Source: Candidatus Gastranaerophilales bacterium
Lineage (GTDB): Bacteria; Cyanobacteriota; Vampirovibrionia; Gastranaerophilales; Gastranaerophilaceae
DNA length: 64,000 nt
Direction: 5' to 3'
Assembly (NCBI GenBank): GCA_944325025.1
Contig: CALUYN010000001.1
Span: forward strand, 1 to 64,000
Shown: one piece after another, positions 27,405 through 37,544 of the stretch
Numbering within the stretch: the stretch's first letter is position 1
How the letters are laid out: every line of letters starts with the position of its first letter
Notes under the pieces: model-generated
What the model saw: the letters and a program-made list of their open reading frames with translations, nothing else
The model's database searches: none
What the model was told of the DNA's origin: nothing
Translations under genes and position numbers: made by a program

Positions 27405-28177
27405 TTATTTACCACTGCATGTTTTTTTGCCATCCCAACTCAAGTCACTACAATGGAGATAGTCCATATTTTCATTATAAATTACCCATGCAGTGCACCC
27501 CCTGCCTTCATGCGATGAAGAATCACGGCAGCTGTTTTCAAAGCTATAACCAGAATTCTTTTCCGATGCAGTTCCTGCAGGAACTACTCCACGTTTTGTT
27601 ATATAAAATGTAAAAACATCTTTTCCCAGTGTATTTGGCTGCTTTGTACCGTTAATATCAACTCTGTAATAACCGCATAATTCTTTTACATCGCTAGAAT
27701 ATGAAGCACAACTAGCAGAAACAACAGATGTTAGAATTGATGAACCATCAGATAAAACAGCTTTTGAATATGTTGAATTACCTTCCATATTCATGAATGT
27801 CCCGCCTTTTAAATTTAATGTAGCTTCCCAACAACCATTAGGCTTGCTACCACAATATTTTGTTACTTTTAAATATGGTTTCAGATAATACAAAATATTT
27901 TTTGTATCATCAGTGCCACTCATTTCCAAATCCCATAAATCAGGAGTGCCTAACTCTTGAACAGCCATTAAATATGCCTGTTGAATAGTAGAATAGTTCT
28001 TTTTTAATTTTGTTACAACAACTCTTTCACGATGTTTTTGCACTAATGATGGAATTGTCAAAGCTGCTACAATACTTATGATACCAAGAGTAATTAAAAC
28101 CTCAGCAAGAGTAAATGCACGGATACGGCTTAGAGTGCCCCCCCCCCGAAGCTCTGTAATAATTTAAATTCCTTCAT
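27405..28177 (-). CDS. Prepilin-like protein, out of frame at a G10 run (short-leader form)
   Basis: ATG 28177 with AAGGAG seven bases upstream reads MKEFKLLQSFGGGAL-stop; the run of ten G is 28138-28147. One extra G would give 257 residues: a 21-residue leader ending SRIRA, then FTLAEVLITLGIISIVAALT, i.e. a class III prepilin signal (Glu at +5) and hydrophobic helix. The body carries YYRVDINGTKQPNTLGKDVF (V/IDxNG..PN..GxDxF) and C-terminal Cys residues. It has no repeat cassette and so shows the ancestral layout. PilD (35.1 kb) would cut before F. Function: pilus or pseudopilin-like surface or secretion fibre (inference). As sequenced it would not be made, unless by slippage or from an internal start. 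Confidence 0.75.
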
Positions 28178-28198
28178 AAAATCTCTCCTTATATCCTT

Positions 28199-28228
28199 AG
28201 TATAACTTATTTATCAATCTTATGTTAA
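28199..28228 (-). promoter_or_regulatory. Promoter of the 28 kb prepilin gene
   Basis: TTAACA - 18 bases - TATACT on the minus strand, 21 bases upstream of the ATG at 28177. Confidence 0.4.
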
Positions 28229-28339
28229 ATTATTAAAATAAAAATTTACGTTATGAAACATTTTGAGCCATATAGCATGGTTTATGCTACATTAGAGAAT
28301 GTAAAGACAAATATATTATAGTTTATAGGAGATTAATGA

Positions 28340-28972
28340 ATGTCTGAATATTTGAGCAAGGAAGAGATCAAGCAATGGAGAAGCTCATTAGAAAAGATTA
28401 CATTAGAAGAATATGCTGCTAGATTAGGGAAAAAAATAGAAGAGGCTAAGCCTACAAATGATTTAATAGATATTGTTTTAAAGGGAAAACCTGTTGTTTC
28501 CTCAGAAGATGAATGGAAACAACCGCACGCAGAAAGACTCAGCGCTATTGCTGAACGCAGTTATGAAAGAGAAAGAGAAATCGCTCCAAGTCCTTTTTCG
28601 ATTCATAAAATGCTAGAGGATGAAACTCCTGTAAAACCTGCAAAAAAAGAAAAAGCACAGCCGGCAAAAAAAGCGGCGGTCAAAAAATCTGCTCCTGCTA
28701 AAAATGTCAAAAAAGAAGCAGTACAAGAAAGTTCTAATTCTTTAAGGGATGAAGTAAGAATTGTTTTCAAAAAAGCCCTTACAGATAGAGAACAAAAAGT
28801 TTTTGACCACTTTGCCGCAAATAAAGGCAAAATCGTTTATGCAAAAGATCTTGCGGCATTGTTAGATTTGCCAAGAGATTATGTTTATAAATATATCAAA
28901 AATCTCAGAGCTAAAATTGAAGGCGATAAACTTGAAAATGCCGACAAAGGCGGATTTATCCTTAATATTTAG
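28340..28972 (+). CDS. Lys/Ala-linker protein with C-terminal winged helix
   Basis: 210 residues. Acidic helical N-terminus (SEYLSKEEIKQWRSSLEKIT), a low-complexity Lys/Ala/Pro linker (about 90-135) and a C-terminal helix-turn-helix-like domain (DREQKVFDHFAANKGKIVYAKDLAALL...YKYIKNLRAKIEG) that ends like a winged helix. The linker resembles histone-like tails. Probably a DNA-binding regulator or nucleoid protein; no family recognised. It is a stand-alone gene with a strong terminator at 29001. Start ATG 28340 follows a weak GGAGATTA. Confidence 0.6.
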   Translation: MSEYLSKEEIKQWRSSLEKITLEEYAARLGKKIEEAKPTNDLIDIVLKGKPVVSSEDEWKQPHAERLSAIAERSYEREREIAPSPFSIHKMLEDETPVKPAKKEKAQPAKKAAVKKSAPAKNVKKEAVQESSNSLRDEVRIVFKKALTDREQKVFDHFAANKGKIVYAKDLAALLDLPRDYVYKYIKNLRAKIEGDKLENADKGGFILNI

Positions 28973-29000
28973 ACTAAAATTCATAATCTTTATAAATAAT

Positions 29001-29032
29001 AAACTCCTCTAAAAAAGAGGAGTTTATGTTTT
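29001..29032 (+). terminator. Rho-independent terminator
   Basis: Perfect 10-bp stem AAACTCCTCT / AGAGGAGTTT with a five-A loop, then ATGTTTT. It closes the winged-helix gene and faces the convergent radical SAM gene. Confidence 0.85.
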
Positions 29033-29040
29033 ATAAAAAA

Positions 29041-30444
29041 CTATTTTCTTAACAAGACATTCATTCCGGCTATAAAGTAGTTTTTAACTTCTTCAAAAGA
29101 ACGTATCCTTGAAAGCATTTTCAAAATATACAAAGGCCTCAGGTAAAAACGCTTGATAGCGGATTTATGAAGTTCAAATACTCTCTCACGCGTCAAGTGA
29201 TGAGTATTTACAGCAGGATAATAATAAGCATTTTCAAAAGAAGTATCTTTATCAAAAAGATTATGTTCCTCTGCATAATCATAAAATCTAGACCCCGGAA
29301 GCGGAGTTGCAGTATAAAAACTTATAAAATCACTGTCAAGTTCTATTGCAAAACGAATGGTTTCTTCTGCGGTTTCTTCTGTTTCCCAAGGTAAACCTAT
29401 TACAAAATAGTTATAAATTCTTATTTTTGCCTGTTTAAATACCTTAACCGTTCTTCTAACATCATCAAGAGTAATTTTCTTGCCCATTTTTTCAAGCATA
29501 TACTGAGAACCGCTCTCAACTCCGATGCTTACCAAACGACAGCCGGATTTATACATCATCTGAGCCATCTCCAAATCTGCTGTATCTGCTCTTGTATTTG
29601 CCGACCATGTAATTTTCAGTCCGCTGTCTATAATTGCCTGACACAAATCCATAGTCCATTTCTTATCAAGATTAAAAATATCAGACCAGAAAAGAAAATT
29701 TCTTATATTATATTTTTCAACACACTCTTTTATCTCTGCAACTATATTTTCAGGACTCCTTCTGCGAACCTTTGCACCGGAAACAGGTGTTGCAAGACAG
29801 AAAAAACAATGAAAAGGACAGCCGCGTGAAACTTTGATTGTTGCCTGAACTTTATTGTTATCCGGACGTCTGTAAATATTGTTATCAACAAGATGGCGGG
29901 CAGGAAAAGGCAGAGAATTCAAATCTTCAATAAACGGTCTTTTACCGGTAAATTTCACCTCTCCGTTTTCTTTATAAAAAATTCCTAAAATATCTGTTTT
30001 TTGTTTACCTTGCAAAATTTCTTTTAAAGTTTCTTCAGCCTCGCCGAGAATTCCAAAATCCAGTGAGGCATGGTCTTTCATTATACGTTCTGCAAGAGTA
30101 AGAAAAGCCGCGCCTTTAGCTATTGTTATAACATCAGGGCAAATTTGTTTTGCCTTTTTAACAGCGTCCAAATCATGTTCAAGAGTCGGAGTTGCAATAT
30201 TTACAACAAGATAATCCGGCTTAAATTCTTTCAAATCATTTTCAAAATTCCCGCCCTGACTGTAATCTTCTATTTTTGCTTCCAGTCCTTCTTTTTCTGC
30301 AACAGCAGCCAGATACATCAGATCTGTCGGCGGCAATGGCGGAATTACAATCAAATCACGCGTAGGCTGTTGGCATCTGTCTTCTCTGTTTAATACAGGG
30401 GATGGCGGATATATCAAAAGAATTCTTTTTTTATGTTCACCCAT
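29041..30444 (-). CDS. B12-binding radical SAM protein
   Basis: 467 residues. An N-terminal cobalamin-binding-like Rossmann domain (RILLIYPPSP..., DLMYLAAVAEKEG, VVNIATPTLEHDLDAV) precedes the radical SAM core with CxxxCxxC in SRGCPFHCFFCLATP (about 208-222), GVESGSQYMLEKMGK and FVIGLPWETEETAEETI. A C-terminal helical tail follows. The class includes methyltransferases and ring-forming enzymes acting on lipids or antibiotics; the product is unknown. It is three bases downstream of the MFS transporter, so they are probably one operon. Start ATG 30444 with AAAGG upstream. Confidence 0.85.
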   Translation of the reverse strand: MGEHKKRILLIYPPSPVLNREDRCQQPTRDLIVIPPLPPTDLMYLAAVAEKEGLEAKIEDYSQGGNFENDLKEFKPDYLVVNIATPTLEHDLDAVKKAKQICPDVITIAKGAAFLTLAERIMKDHASLDFGILGEAEETLKEILQGKQKTDILGIFYKENGEVKFTGKRPFIEDLNSLPFPARHLVDNNIYRRPDNNKVQATIKVSRGCPFHCFFCLATPVSGAKVRRRSPENIVAEIKECVEKYNIRNFLFWSDIFNLDKKWTMDLCQAIIDSGLKITWSANTRADTADLEMAQMMYKSGCRLVSIGVESGSQYMLEKMGKKITLDDVRRTVKVFKQAKIRIYNYFVIGLPWETEETAEETIRFAIELDSDFISFYTATPLPGSRFYDYAEEHNLFDKDTSFENAYYYPAVNTHHLTRERVFELHKSAIKRFYLRPLYILKMLSRIRSFEEVKNYFIAGMNVLLRK

Positions 30445-30447
30445 CTT

Positions 30448-31833
30448 TTATACCTTTTCCTTAACAGTTTTTGCCACAACTGCAGCAATTGCAAGACAAA
30501 CAGCTCCGATTAAAAATGCGTATTCCCAGTGATAATTTATATAATCAGACCCCATAGTAAAAGAACATTTAGAAATAAGCCATGCAACAAGAGTACATAC
30601 AAATACCTGAGGGCCTGCAATAAATATATTGAAAATACCCATTACAGAACCTTCTGTTCCTTTTTTTATGAATTGAGAAAGCATTGCAAATGGAAGCGCA
30701 CAAATGCTAGCCCAGCCGATACCTGCAACACCCATTAATATTGCAACGGCTTTAGGCTGTTTTGCAAAAAACATTCCCAAATATGCAAGAATCATTGTAA
30801 TTAATGAGATAATATGGACTTTTTTGTTTGTGTACTTTGCAGACAAAACCCCAATAGGAATTGCGACAAGGAAACATACCAGATTAAAAATTGCAAAACA
30901 TACAGATGAAAAATTTGTACCATTTAACAATGCCTGAGAAAATGTTTGTCTTGAAAATTCATCTACAGTTGTTAAATCCGGCACACAATAGATAGTGTGA
31001 ACAGCATACTGTGTAAAAAATATCATCATACACATAGTACCTATCCATGTAAAAAACTGCATTGTACAAATTTTTGAAACCTCAGGTGACATTGCAAAAA
31101 AGTTTTTTACAGAATCTAAAAATGTGGGTTCAATTCTATCTGCAGCAGCAACATCTTTAATAATTTCTTTTCTTGTCTGATGTTCTTTGATTGTAATACA
31201 AGTCCAGGTCATTGCAAGAGTAAATGCAAGAGCAGCCATGATAAATTGAGCTGTAATTGACATTTGATAGCCGAAAGCCCATTTTAAAAACGGGGCAGTA
31301 CCTGCAGCAATTACAGAACCTAAACCGATTGCAAGACTTATATAAGAATTTGCTATTGAATACTGTTCCTCAGGCACAACGTCAGGAACTAAAGCTCTGT
31401 AAGGGCCTTGCGCCACATTAACACATGCATCAATAATCCATATCATAACCGCAGCTATAAATAGTGCTGTCAATGGCGGAAAGTCTATACCAGTAAAATT
31501 ATGCAAAAAATCAGCTACATTTGCAGAATTCGGAAAAATCCATAACGCAAGAGAGGCCAAAAGTGCCCCGCCTAAAAGATAGGGTCTACGTCTGCCAAAT
31601 GGAGATACGGTTTTGTCACTTAAAGCTCCGACAATCGGCTGAACAACCATACCCGTAAATGGCCCTGCAAGCCAGATTAATCCGTACAAAAACGGAGAAG
31701 CTCCAAGACTTTCGGTAACAGGCCCCGATAGAATTATTCTCATCTGCCATGCAAACTGAAGCCCCAAAAAACCAAGAGCAAAATTTAAAAATTGAACAGT
31801 CGTAAATTTTTTCAAAACATTATTATCTTCCAT
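30448..31833 (-). CDS. MFS/GPH-type sugar transporter
   Basis: 461 residues with about 12 hydrophobic segments. The loop 2-3 motif GALSDKTVSPFGRRRPYLLGG is the MFS signature in the form seen in SLC45/GPH sucrose-proton symporters. The repeated loop in the second half is LSAKYTNKKVH. The N-terminus FLNFALGFLGLQFAWQMR is also typical of that group. Likely a cation-coupled disaccharide or glycoside carrier in the inner membrane; substrate by homology only. Co-transcribed with the radical SAM gene downstream. Confidence 0.85.
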   Translation of the reverse strand: MEDNNVLKKFTTVQFLNFALGFLGLQFAWQMRIILSGPVTESLGASPFLYGLIWLAGPFTGMVVQPIVGALSDKTVSPFGRRRPYLLGGALLASLALWIFPNSANVADFLHNFTGIDFPPLTALFIAAVMIWIIDACVNVAQGPYRALVPDVVPEEQYSIANSYISLAIGLGSVIAAGTAPFLKWAFGYQMSITAQFIMAALAFTLAMTWTCITIKEHQTRKEIIKDVAAADRIEPTFLDSVKNFFAMSPEVSKICTMQFFTWIGTMCMMIFFTQYAVHTIYCVPDLTTVDEFSRQTFSQALLNGTNFSSVCFAIFNLVCFLVAIPIGVLSAKYTNKKVHIISLITMILAYLGMFFAKQPKAVAILMGVAGIGWASICALPFAMLSQFIKKGTEGSVMGIFNIFIAGPQVFVCTLVAWLISKCSFTMGSDYINYHWEYAFLIGAVCLAIAAVVAKTVKEKV

Positions 31834-31891
31834 TAATTATCTCCCCAAATGTAGTCCGTATATTAAAGAATACTACCAATATGCAGTCAGG

Positions 31892-32208
31892 TCAAGCATT
31901 TATTTTAGTATTGCACAGAAATGCCACTATATTCCATAAAAGTAACAAAGTAAATATCAAAGATAAAAACCATATATATTTCCCGCTTTTATAACCTTTA
32001 TATAAAACACAGAATAAAATTCCAGAAAATATAATTGTTATTATAATCACGAAATAAAAATCTTTTAACAAATTAATATTTGACAGAATAATTAAAGAAA
32101 TAACTAAAGGAATATATAATATAGACAAAGAACAAAAAACAGCAATAATACCCAAACAATGAAACCTAATATTTTTTAAAACACTGCTTGGTTGTTCATT
32201 AGAATACA

Positions 32209-32209
<1 letters not shown>
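31892..32209 (-). CDS. Small three-helix membrane protein
   Basis: 105 residues, starting at GTG 32209, whose G is the last base of the pyrG TAG stop (TAGTG), so translation is coupled to pyrG. Three hydrophobic helices (about 15-40, 49-70 and 80-100) are joined by short Lys-containing loops. No motif or family recognised. The unusual codon mix is Ile/Leu-rich, with no sign of transfer. No function can be proposed beyond membrane location. Confidence 0.6.
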
Positions 32210-33816
<1,607 letters not shown>

Positions 33817-33893
33817 TTATCCCTTTCCAACAATACAGAAACTGACATTCTGAAGCCATTTCAGAATTTTAACCCCTTCGCAGCTGTTTTGAC

Positions 33894-34175
33894 TTAATTA
33901 ATTTTGGGAACTTTAAAGAAGCCATTTTCTTCTTCAGGAGCATTTGCCATTAAGTCTTCTTTGCTTATTTCCTGAACAACTTTATCTTCACGCATTACGT
34001 TATAAAAATCTATAACCTGACACATGGGTTTAACATTTGTTGTGTCAACCTCATTCATTTGATCAACATATTTTAAAACATCACCTAATTGCTTTGTATA
34101 AAGCTCTTTTTCCTCTTCAGTTAATTCCAATCTTGCTAATTTAGCTACATGTTCAACATCTTTAATTGTAATCAT
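33894..34175 (-). CDS. gatC: Asp/Glu-tRNA amidotransferase subunit C
   Basis: 93 residues. Matches GatC along its whole length: ITIKDVEHVAKLARLELTEEE, KQLGDVLKYVDQMNEVDT, and a C-terminal PEEENGFFKVPKIN. GatC holds the GatA-GatB complex that amidates misacylated Glu-tRNA(Gln)/Asp-tRNA(Asn). gatA and gatB are not in the window, so the genes are dispersed, as in cyanobacteria. GGAG precedes the ATG. Confidence 0.93.
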   Translation of the reverse strand: MITIKDVEHVAKLARLELTEEEKELYTKQLGDVLKYVDQMNEVDTTNVKPMCQVIDFYNVMREDKVVQEISKEDLMANAPEEENGFFKVPKIN

Positions 34176-34271
34176 TATTCTCTACTCCGTTATTTTATAA
34201 TGGTAACACAAAAAATTTTCATGCCTGCTAATTATTACATAAATTTAATGATTTTTTTAATTAAAAAGTTA

Positions 34272-34280
34272 TGTTATAAT
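34272..34280 (+). promoter_or_regulatory. Extended -10 promoter of the sigma factor-pilD operon
   Basis: TGTTATAAT, 23 bases before the TTG at 34304. It is divergent from gatC. There is no clear -35. Confidence 0.55.
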
Positions 34281-34303
34281 ATCAATAATGATTGGAGATA
34301 ATT

Positions 34304-35089
34304 TTGTCGGAGATTAGAGAAAAACTTGAAGATGATTTAGATGCGCAAATTCTTGCCTACAAAGACTGTCAGGATGAAAAGAAAAAAAGAATGCTGCACA
34401 TTAATATTGTTGAAAATGCCATGCATCTTGTAAAAAAAATTGCAGGCAGTATTTCAGCACAATCCGGGATTTCTAATGAAGACCTCGTGCAGGTAGGATC
34501 AATAGGCTTAATTAAAGCAATCGAATTTTTCAAACCTGACAAAAATGCTAAATTTAAAACTTACGCATCATACTTTATCCGAGGCGAAATTAAACACTAT
34601 CTGCGTGATAAAGCTTCAATGATAAAAGCGCCGAGAGAATTGCAGGAACTAGTGTTTAAAATAAGCTCTGCAGTGAAACAATTAAAAGGCAAAGGTATTG
34701 AAGATCCGTCAGAAGATCAGATTGCAGATGTTATTGGAATTCCTGTTGAAAAAATCCATGAAGTTATGGAAATTGAGCTCTGCAAAAGTACTTTGTCGCT
34801 TGATCAGGCAATTTCATCGGTTGATGATGATGACCTGACACTAATTGATAAAATCCCATCCGGCGACTATCAGGATTTTATGAATTCTTATGAAAACAAA
34901 ATCATGCTCGCGGAAGCTATTAAGAAACTTCCGCCCGACTTACAAAAAATTATTGAATTAAGCTACTATCAAGATTTAAACCAGCGCGAAATTTCCGAAA
35001 AACTTCATATTTCGCAAATGCAGGTTTCAAGAAGACTTAAAAAAGCTATAAGCAAAATGTATCAAATTATAAAAAAAGACGAAAATTAG
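34304..35089 (+). CDS. Sigma-70 family factor, SigF/SigB-like (group 3)
   Basis: 261 residues from TTG 34304, which has TTGGAG about seven bases upstream; a TTG at 34292 is possible but overlaps that Shine-Dalgarno. Region 2: VENAMHLVKKIAGSISAQSG..DLVQVGSIGLIKAIEFFKPDKNAKFKTYASYFIRGEIKHYLRD (in parts). Region 3 is short. Region 4: IKKLPPDLQKIIELSYYQDLNQREISEKLHISQMQVSRRLKKA. This is the alternative sigma layout of SigF/SigB/FliA. It is directly followed (12 bases) by the prepilin peptidase gene. In Synechocystis, SigF is known to be needed for type IV pilin expression, so a pilus-related role is a fair inference. Confidence 0.85.
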   Translation: MSEIREKLEDDLDAQILAYKDCQDEKKKRMLHINIVENAMHLVKKIAGSISAQSGISNEDLVQVGSIGLIKAIEFFKPDKNAKFKTYASYFIRGEIKHYLRDKASMIKAPRELQELVFKISSAVKQLKGKGIEDPSEDQIADVIGIPVEKIHEVMEIELCKSTLSLDQAISSVDDDDLTLIDKIPSGDYQDFMNSYENKIMLAEAIKKLPPDLQKIIELSYYQDLNQREISEKLHISQMQVSRRLKKAISKMYQIIKKDEN

Positions 35090-35101
35090 AGGAGATATCA
35101 A

Positions 35102-36097
35102 ATGGGAGCATTAATCGCAATATTAGCCCTTGTATTTATTACCGGATTATGCATAGGAAGCTTTTTAAACGTAGTAATTTTAAGGACATTGAGCGAAGAA
35201 TCAATAGTGTTTCCTGCATCAAAATGTCCGAAATGCCAGACTCCTCTAAAGTGGTGGCATAACATACCTGTACTTTCTTATATATTTTTAAAAGGCAAAT
35301 GTGCTTTTTGCAAAGAACATATAAGTATACAATATCCTATAGTAGAGCTCTTAACCGGTATAATTTTTACACTGCTGTTTATGAAGTTCGGCGTAAGTCT
35401 TCAAACTCTTTTTGTCTGGGCAGTTGCTGCAATCTTCATTGTGATTGCCGGAACCGATATAAAAGAAAAAGTTGTTTATGATCTTCATACATATATCCTT
35501 GTAGGACTAGGACTTTTATACGCAATTATTGTCACAGTTATTGCTGTAACACAGATGCATTATACTGGAACTCCGTTGGAATTTACTAAGTATATTCTAT
35601 TGAATAATCCTATAACAAATTCGCTGCTCGGTATAATTGCCGGTATATTAATTTTAGAAATCTGCGCAAGAGCAGGCTATCTTGTTGCAGGCACACGAGC
35701 ATTCGGAGAAGGCGACACATTTATTGCCGCAGGTTTGGGCGCAATATTTGGATGGAAAACTCTTATTGTTATACTGGGTCTTGGGGTATTAATACAGGTT
35801 GTTATATTTCTTCCTATATTTATAAAGGGACTTGTTAAAGCTAAAGACTGGAAAACACTGGCTTCATTTACAGTCTTTGTATTATTTGCTATAACATTTT
35901 TTGCCCTCCAGCATTTCAGGATAATAACTCCTGATACAATGGTTATTTATACAGTATGCTCGTTTATACTGGCAATACTCGGACTTGTATCTTGTTTCCT
36001 TATCTTTAAGGGTCTGAGAGAACATCCGGAAAACAGAACATATATGCCTTTTGGCCCTGCAATGGTAATTGCAGCTCTCATAGCACTTATGGTATAA
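35102..36097 (+). CDS. pilD: Prepilin peptidase (PilD/GspO), A24 family
   Basis: 331 residues, somewhat longer than usual (about 260-290). N-terminal methylase domain with FITGLCIGSFLNVVILR and two CxxC pairs (CPKCQTPLKWWHNIPVLSY, CAFCKEHI). The aspartyl peptidase motifs are AGTDIKEKVVYD and FGEGDTFIAAGLGAIFGW, carrying the two catalytic Asp. About eight membrane helices; the extra length is two C-terminal helices. It cleaves and N-methylates class III prepilins, including the five prepilin-like products of this window. AGAGGAGATAT precedes the ATG. Operon with the SigF-like gene. Confidence 0.93.
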   Translation: MGALIAILALVFITGLCIGSFLNVVILRTLSEESIVFPASKCPKCQTPLKWWHNIPVLSYIFLKGKCAFCKEHISIQYPIVELLTGIIFTLLFMKFGVSLQTLFVWAVAAIFIVIAGTDIKEKVVYDLHTYILVGLGLLYAIIVTVIAVTQMHYTGTPLEFTKYILLNNPITNSLLGIIAGILILEICARAGYLVAGTRAFGEGDTFIAAGLGAIFGWKTLIVILGLGVLIQVVIFLPIFIKGLVKAKDWKTLASFTVFVLFAITFFALQHFRIITPDTMVIYTVCSFILAILGLVSCFLIFKGLREHPENRTYMPFGPAMVIAALIALMV

Positions 36098-36109
36098 ATT
36101 AATAAATTT

Positions 36110-36332
36110 AAATTGTCACCCCTGAAATAAATTCAGGGCAAGCTCTGAACTCGTTTCAGGGTCTTATAATGATGAGATTCCGCACTTCGTAAGGACAGGC
36201 TCACTCAAAATTTTTAAGATCCTGAAATAAATTCAGGATGACAAAAATTTTGGTTCGCTTTGTCAAACAAGTTCCCAATTACATTATGACTGGTTTTCGG
36301 GAATATCTTGTGTAAACTGCGATATAAATCCC
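36110..36332. mobile_element. Decayed MITE with REP-like palindromes
   Basis: Its inverted sequence matches the 41.6 kb MITE: one terminal repeat (36309-36332, TGTAAACTGCGATATAAAT core), then GAATATCTTG...CATTATGACTG, then CCTGAA/TTCAGG palindromes (36120-36165, 36218-36240) and TTATAATGATGAGATTCCG. The other terminal repeat is missing, so it should be immobile. It fills the 266-base gap between pilD and the toxin-antitoxin pair. Confidence 0.65.
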
Positions 36333-36393
36333 ATTAATAAAGAATTGAAAAAGATATACAAATATGCTAATATATAAAAAAAGGATTTTTTAT

Positions 36394-36660
36394 ATGAGCT
36401 CAAACAGCCAATTTAAAAATTACAGACCACTTGACGCAGAACTAATAAAAGATGTAGAAAAAATCTTGTCGAAACTAAATATTTCGCAAACTTTTGCCAT
36501 TGAATTGTACTACAATGAAATAGCTAGAACCGGTAAATTGCCGCTTAATGTTGAAATACCAAATGAAGAAACATTAAAAGCCATTCTTGATACAGAAAAC
36601 AAAAAAAACAGCAAAACATTTAACAGCCTTGAAGCTCTAATGGATGATTTAAATGATTAA
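36394..36660 (+). CDS. RelB/DinJ-type antitoxin
   Basis: 88 residues from ATG 36394 (MSSNSQFKNYRPLDAELIK), with AAAAGGA ahead; an ATG at 36364 has no Shine-Dalgarno. The N-terminal part fits a ribbon-helix-helix (VEKILSKLNISQTFAIELYYNEIARTGKLPLNV in parts, cf. DinJ), with an acidic disordered tail (KTFNSLEALMDDLND) that should wrap the toxin. It autoregulates in known systems. Overlaps the toxin gene by eight bases. The first residues are longer than typical DinJ. Confidence 0.8.
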   Translation: MSSNSQFKNYRPLDAELIKDVEKILSKLNISQTFAIELYYNEIARTGKLPLNVEIPNEETLKAILDTENKKNSKTFNSLEALMDDLND

Positions 36661-36925
36661 AACAATTACACGCACAAATCAGTTCAAGAAAGACTATAAA
36701 TTAGCTTTAAAGCAGAAAAAAGATATTTCTAAACTAGAGATTGTTTTAAAAATCCTTATTGCAGAAGAAAAATTACCTGAGAAATATAAAGATCATATGC
36801 TTATAAATTACAATTCATTCAGAGAATGCCATATAACTCCAGATTGGCTATTAATATACAAAATTGTTAATGATGAATTATTTTTAATACGATTGGGCTC
36901 TCATTCTGAATTGTTTAATAAATAA
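36653..36925 (+). CDS. YafQ/RelE-family mRNA interferase toxin
   Basis: 90 residues. IKTITRTNQFKKDYKLALKQKKDI at the start and the C-terminal RECHITPDWLLIYKIVNDELFLIRLGSHSELF are the YafQ signature (His/Asp and terminal His/Phe catalytic residues present). It cleaves mRNA in the ribosomal A site in the characterised homologue. All key residues look intact. It pairs with the overlapping antitoxin and sits beside a decayed MITE. The stop abuts ruvA from the other strand. Confidence 0.88.
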   Translation: MIKTITRTNQFKKDYKLALKQKKDISKLEIVLKILIAEEKLPEKYKDHMLINYNSFRECHITPDWLLIYKIVNDELFLIRLGSHSELFNK

Positions 36926-36926
36926 C

Positions 36927-37544
36927 CTAAACAGATAAAATCTTTAATGCTTCTTTCAAAATTTCCTCGGCAGATGCTTTATCATTCAGTTGAGCAAGAG
37001 ATTTTGAAATAGCTTCCTGAATTTCTTTACGCTCGTAACCCAGTGACACCAGAACCATCTGCGCATCTTCAACAGCTCTGTCATCAATTTTTGAAGGCGT
37101 TATTGATGTAATTTTTATAGGTTCTTTTGTTTGATAATTCATTAATTTGTCTTTTAATTCCAAAATAATTTTCTGTGCCAGTTTGGGGCCGACACCCTTT
37201 GCACGGGTAAGTTCTTTGTAATTACCCTCAATTACAAAACCGATAAGCTCTGAAGAGTCAAACTCATCAAGTAATGTTAAAGCCATTTTCGCCCCAACAC
37301 CGGAAACTGATGTAAGAATATTAAATATATCTCTGTCCTCTTTATGGAGAAATCCGCAAAGACTCATTTTGTCCTCTCTGTGCAAAAGAACTGTATAAAT
37401 TTTTATATCACCGTCAGGCATTTGAGAGAAATCTCTTGTCGTAACCTCTAAAAGGTAGCCTATTCCTGCTGTTTCCACAGTAACAAAAGTACCTTTCGAT
37501 GAATTTGACTTGTTTGCTAAAATTCCCTTTATGTAATCGTACAT
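36927..37544 (-). CDS. ruvA: Holliday junction DNA helicase subunit RuvA
   Basis: 205 residues. N-terminal OB domain (MYDYIKGILANKSN, VVTVETAGIGYLLEV-like), helix-hairpin-helix pair (ILTSVSGVGAKMALTLLDEF, LTRAKGVGPKLAQKIILELKDKL) and a C-terminal domain III (AVEDAQMVLVSLGYERKEIQEAI) that contacts RuvB. Its ATG shares a base with the dnaA stop (TAATG), so the two are translationally coupled. ruvB is 17 kb away. Confidence 0.95.
   Translation of the reverse strand: MYDYIKGILANKSNSSKGTFVTVETAGIGYLLEVTTRDFSQMPDGDIKIYTVLLHREDKMSLCGFLHKEDRDIFNILTSVSGVGAKMALTLLDEFDSSELIGFVIEGNYKELTRAKGVGPKLAQKIILELKDKLMNYQTKEPIKITSITPSKIDDRAVEDAQMVLVSLGYERKEIQEAISKSLAQLNDKASAEEILKEALKILSV

Noticed and set aside
28138..28147. 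Treating the G10 frameshift as a simple sequencing error
   Set aside because: Not excluded, but five loci show the same run and flanks, four out of frame by the same amount with a conserved stop, and one in frame; random error would not give this pattern.
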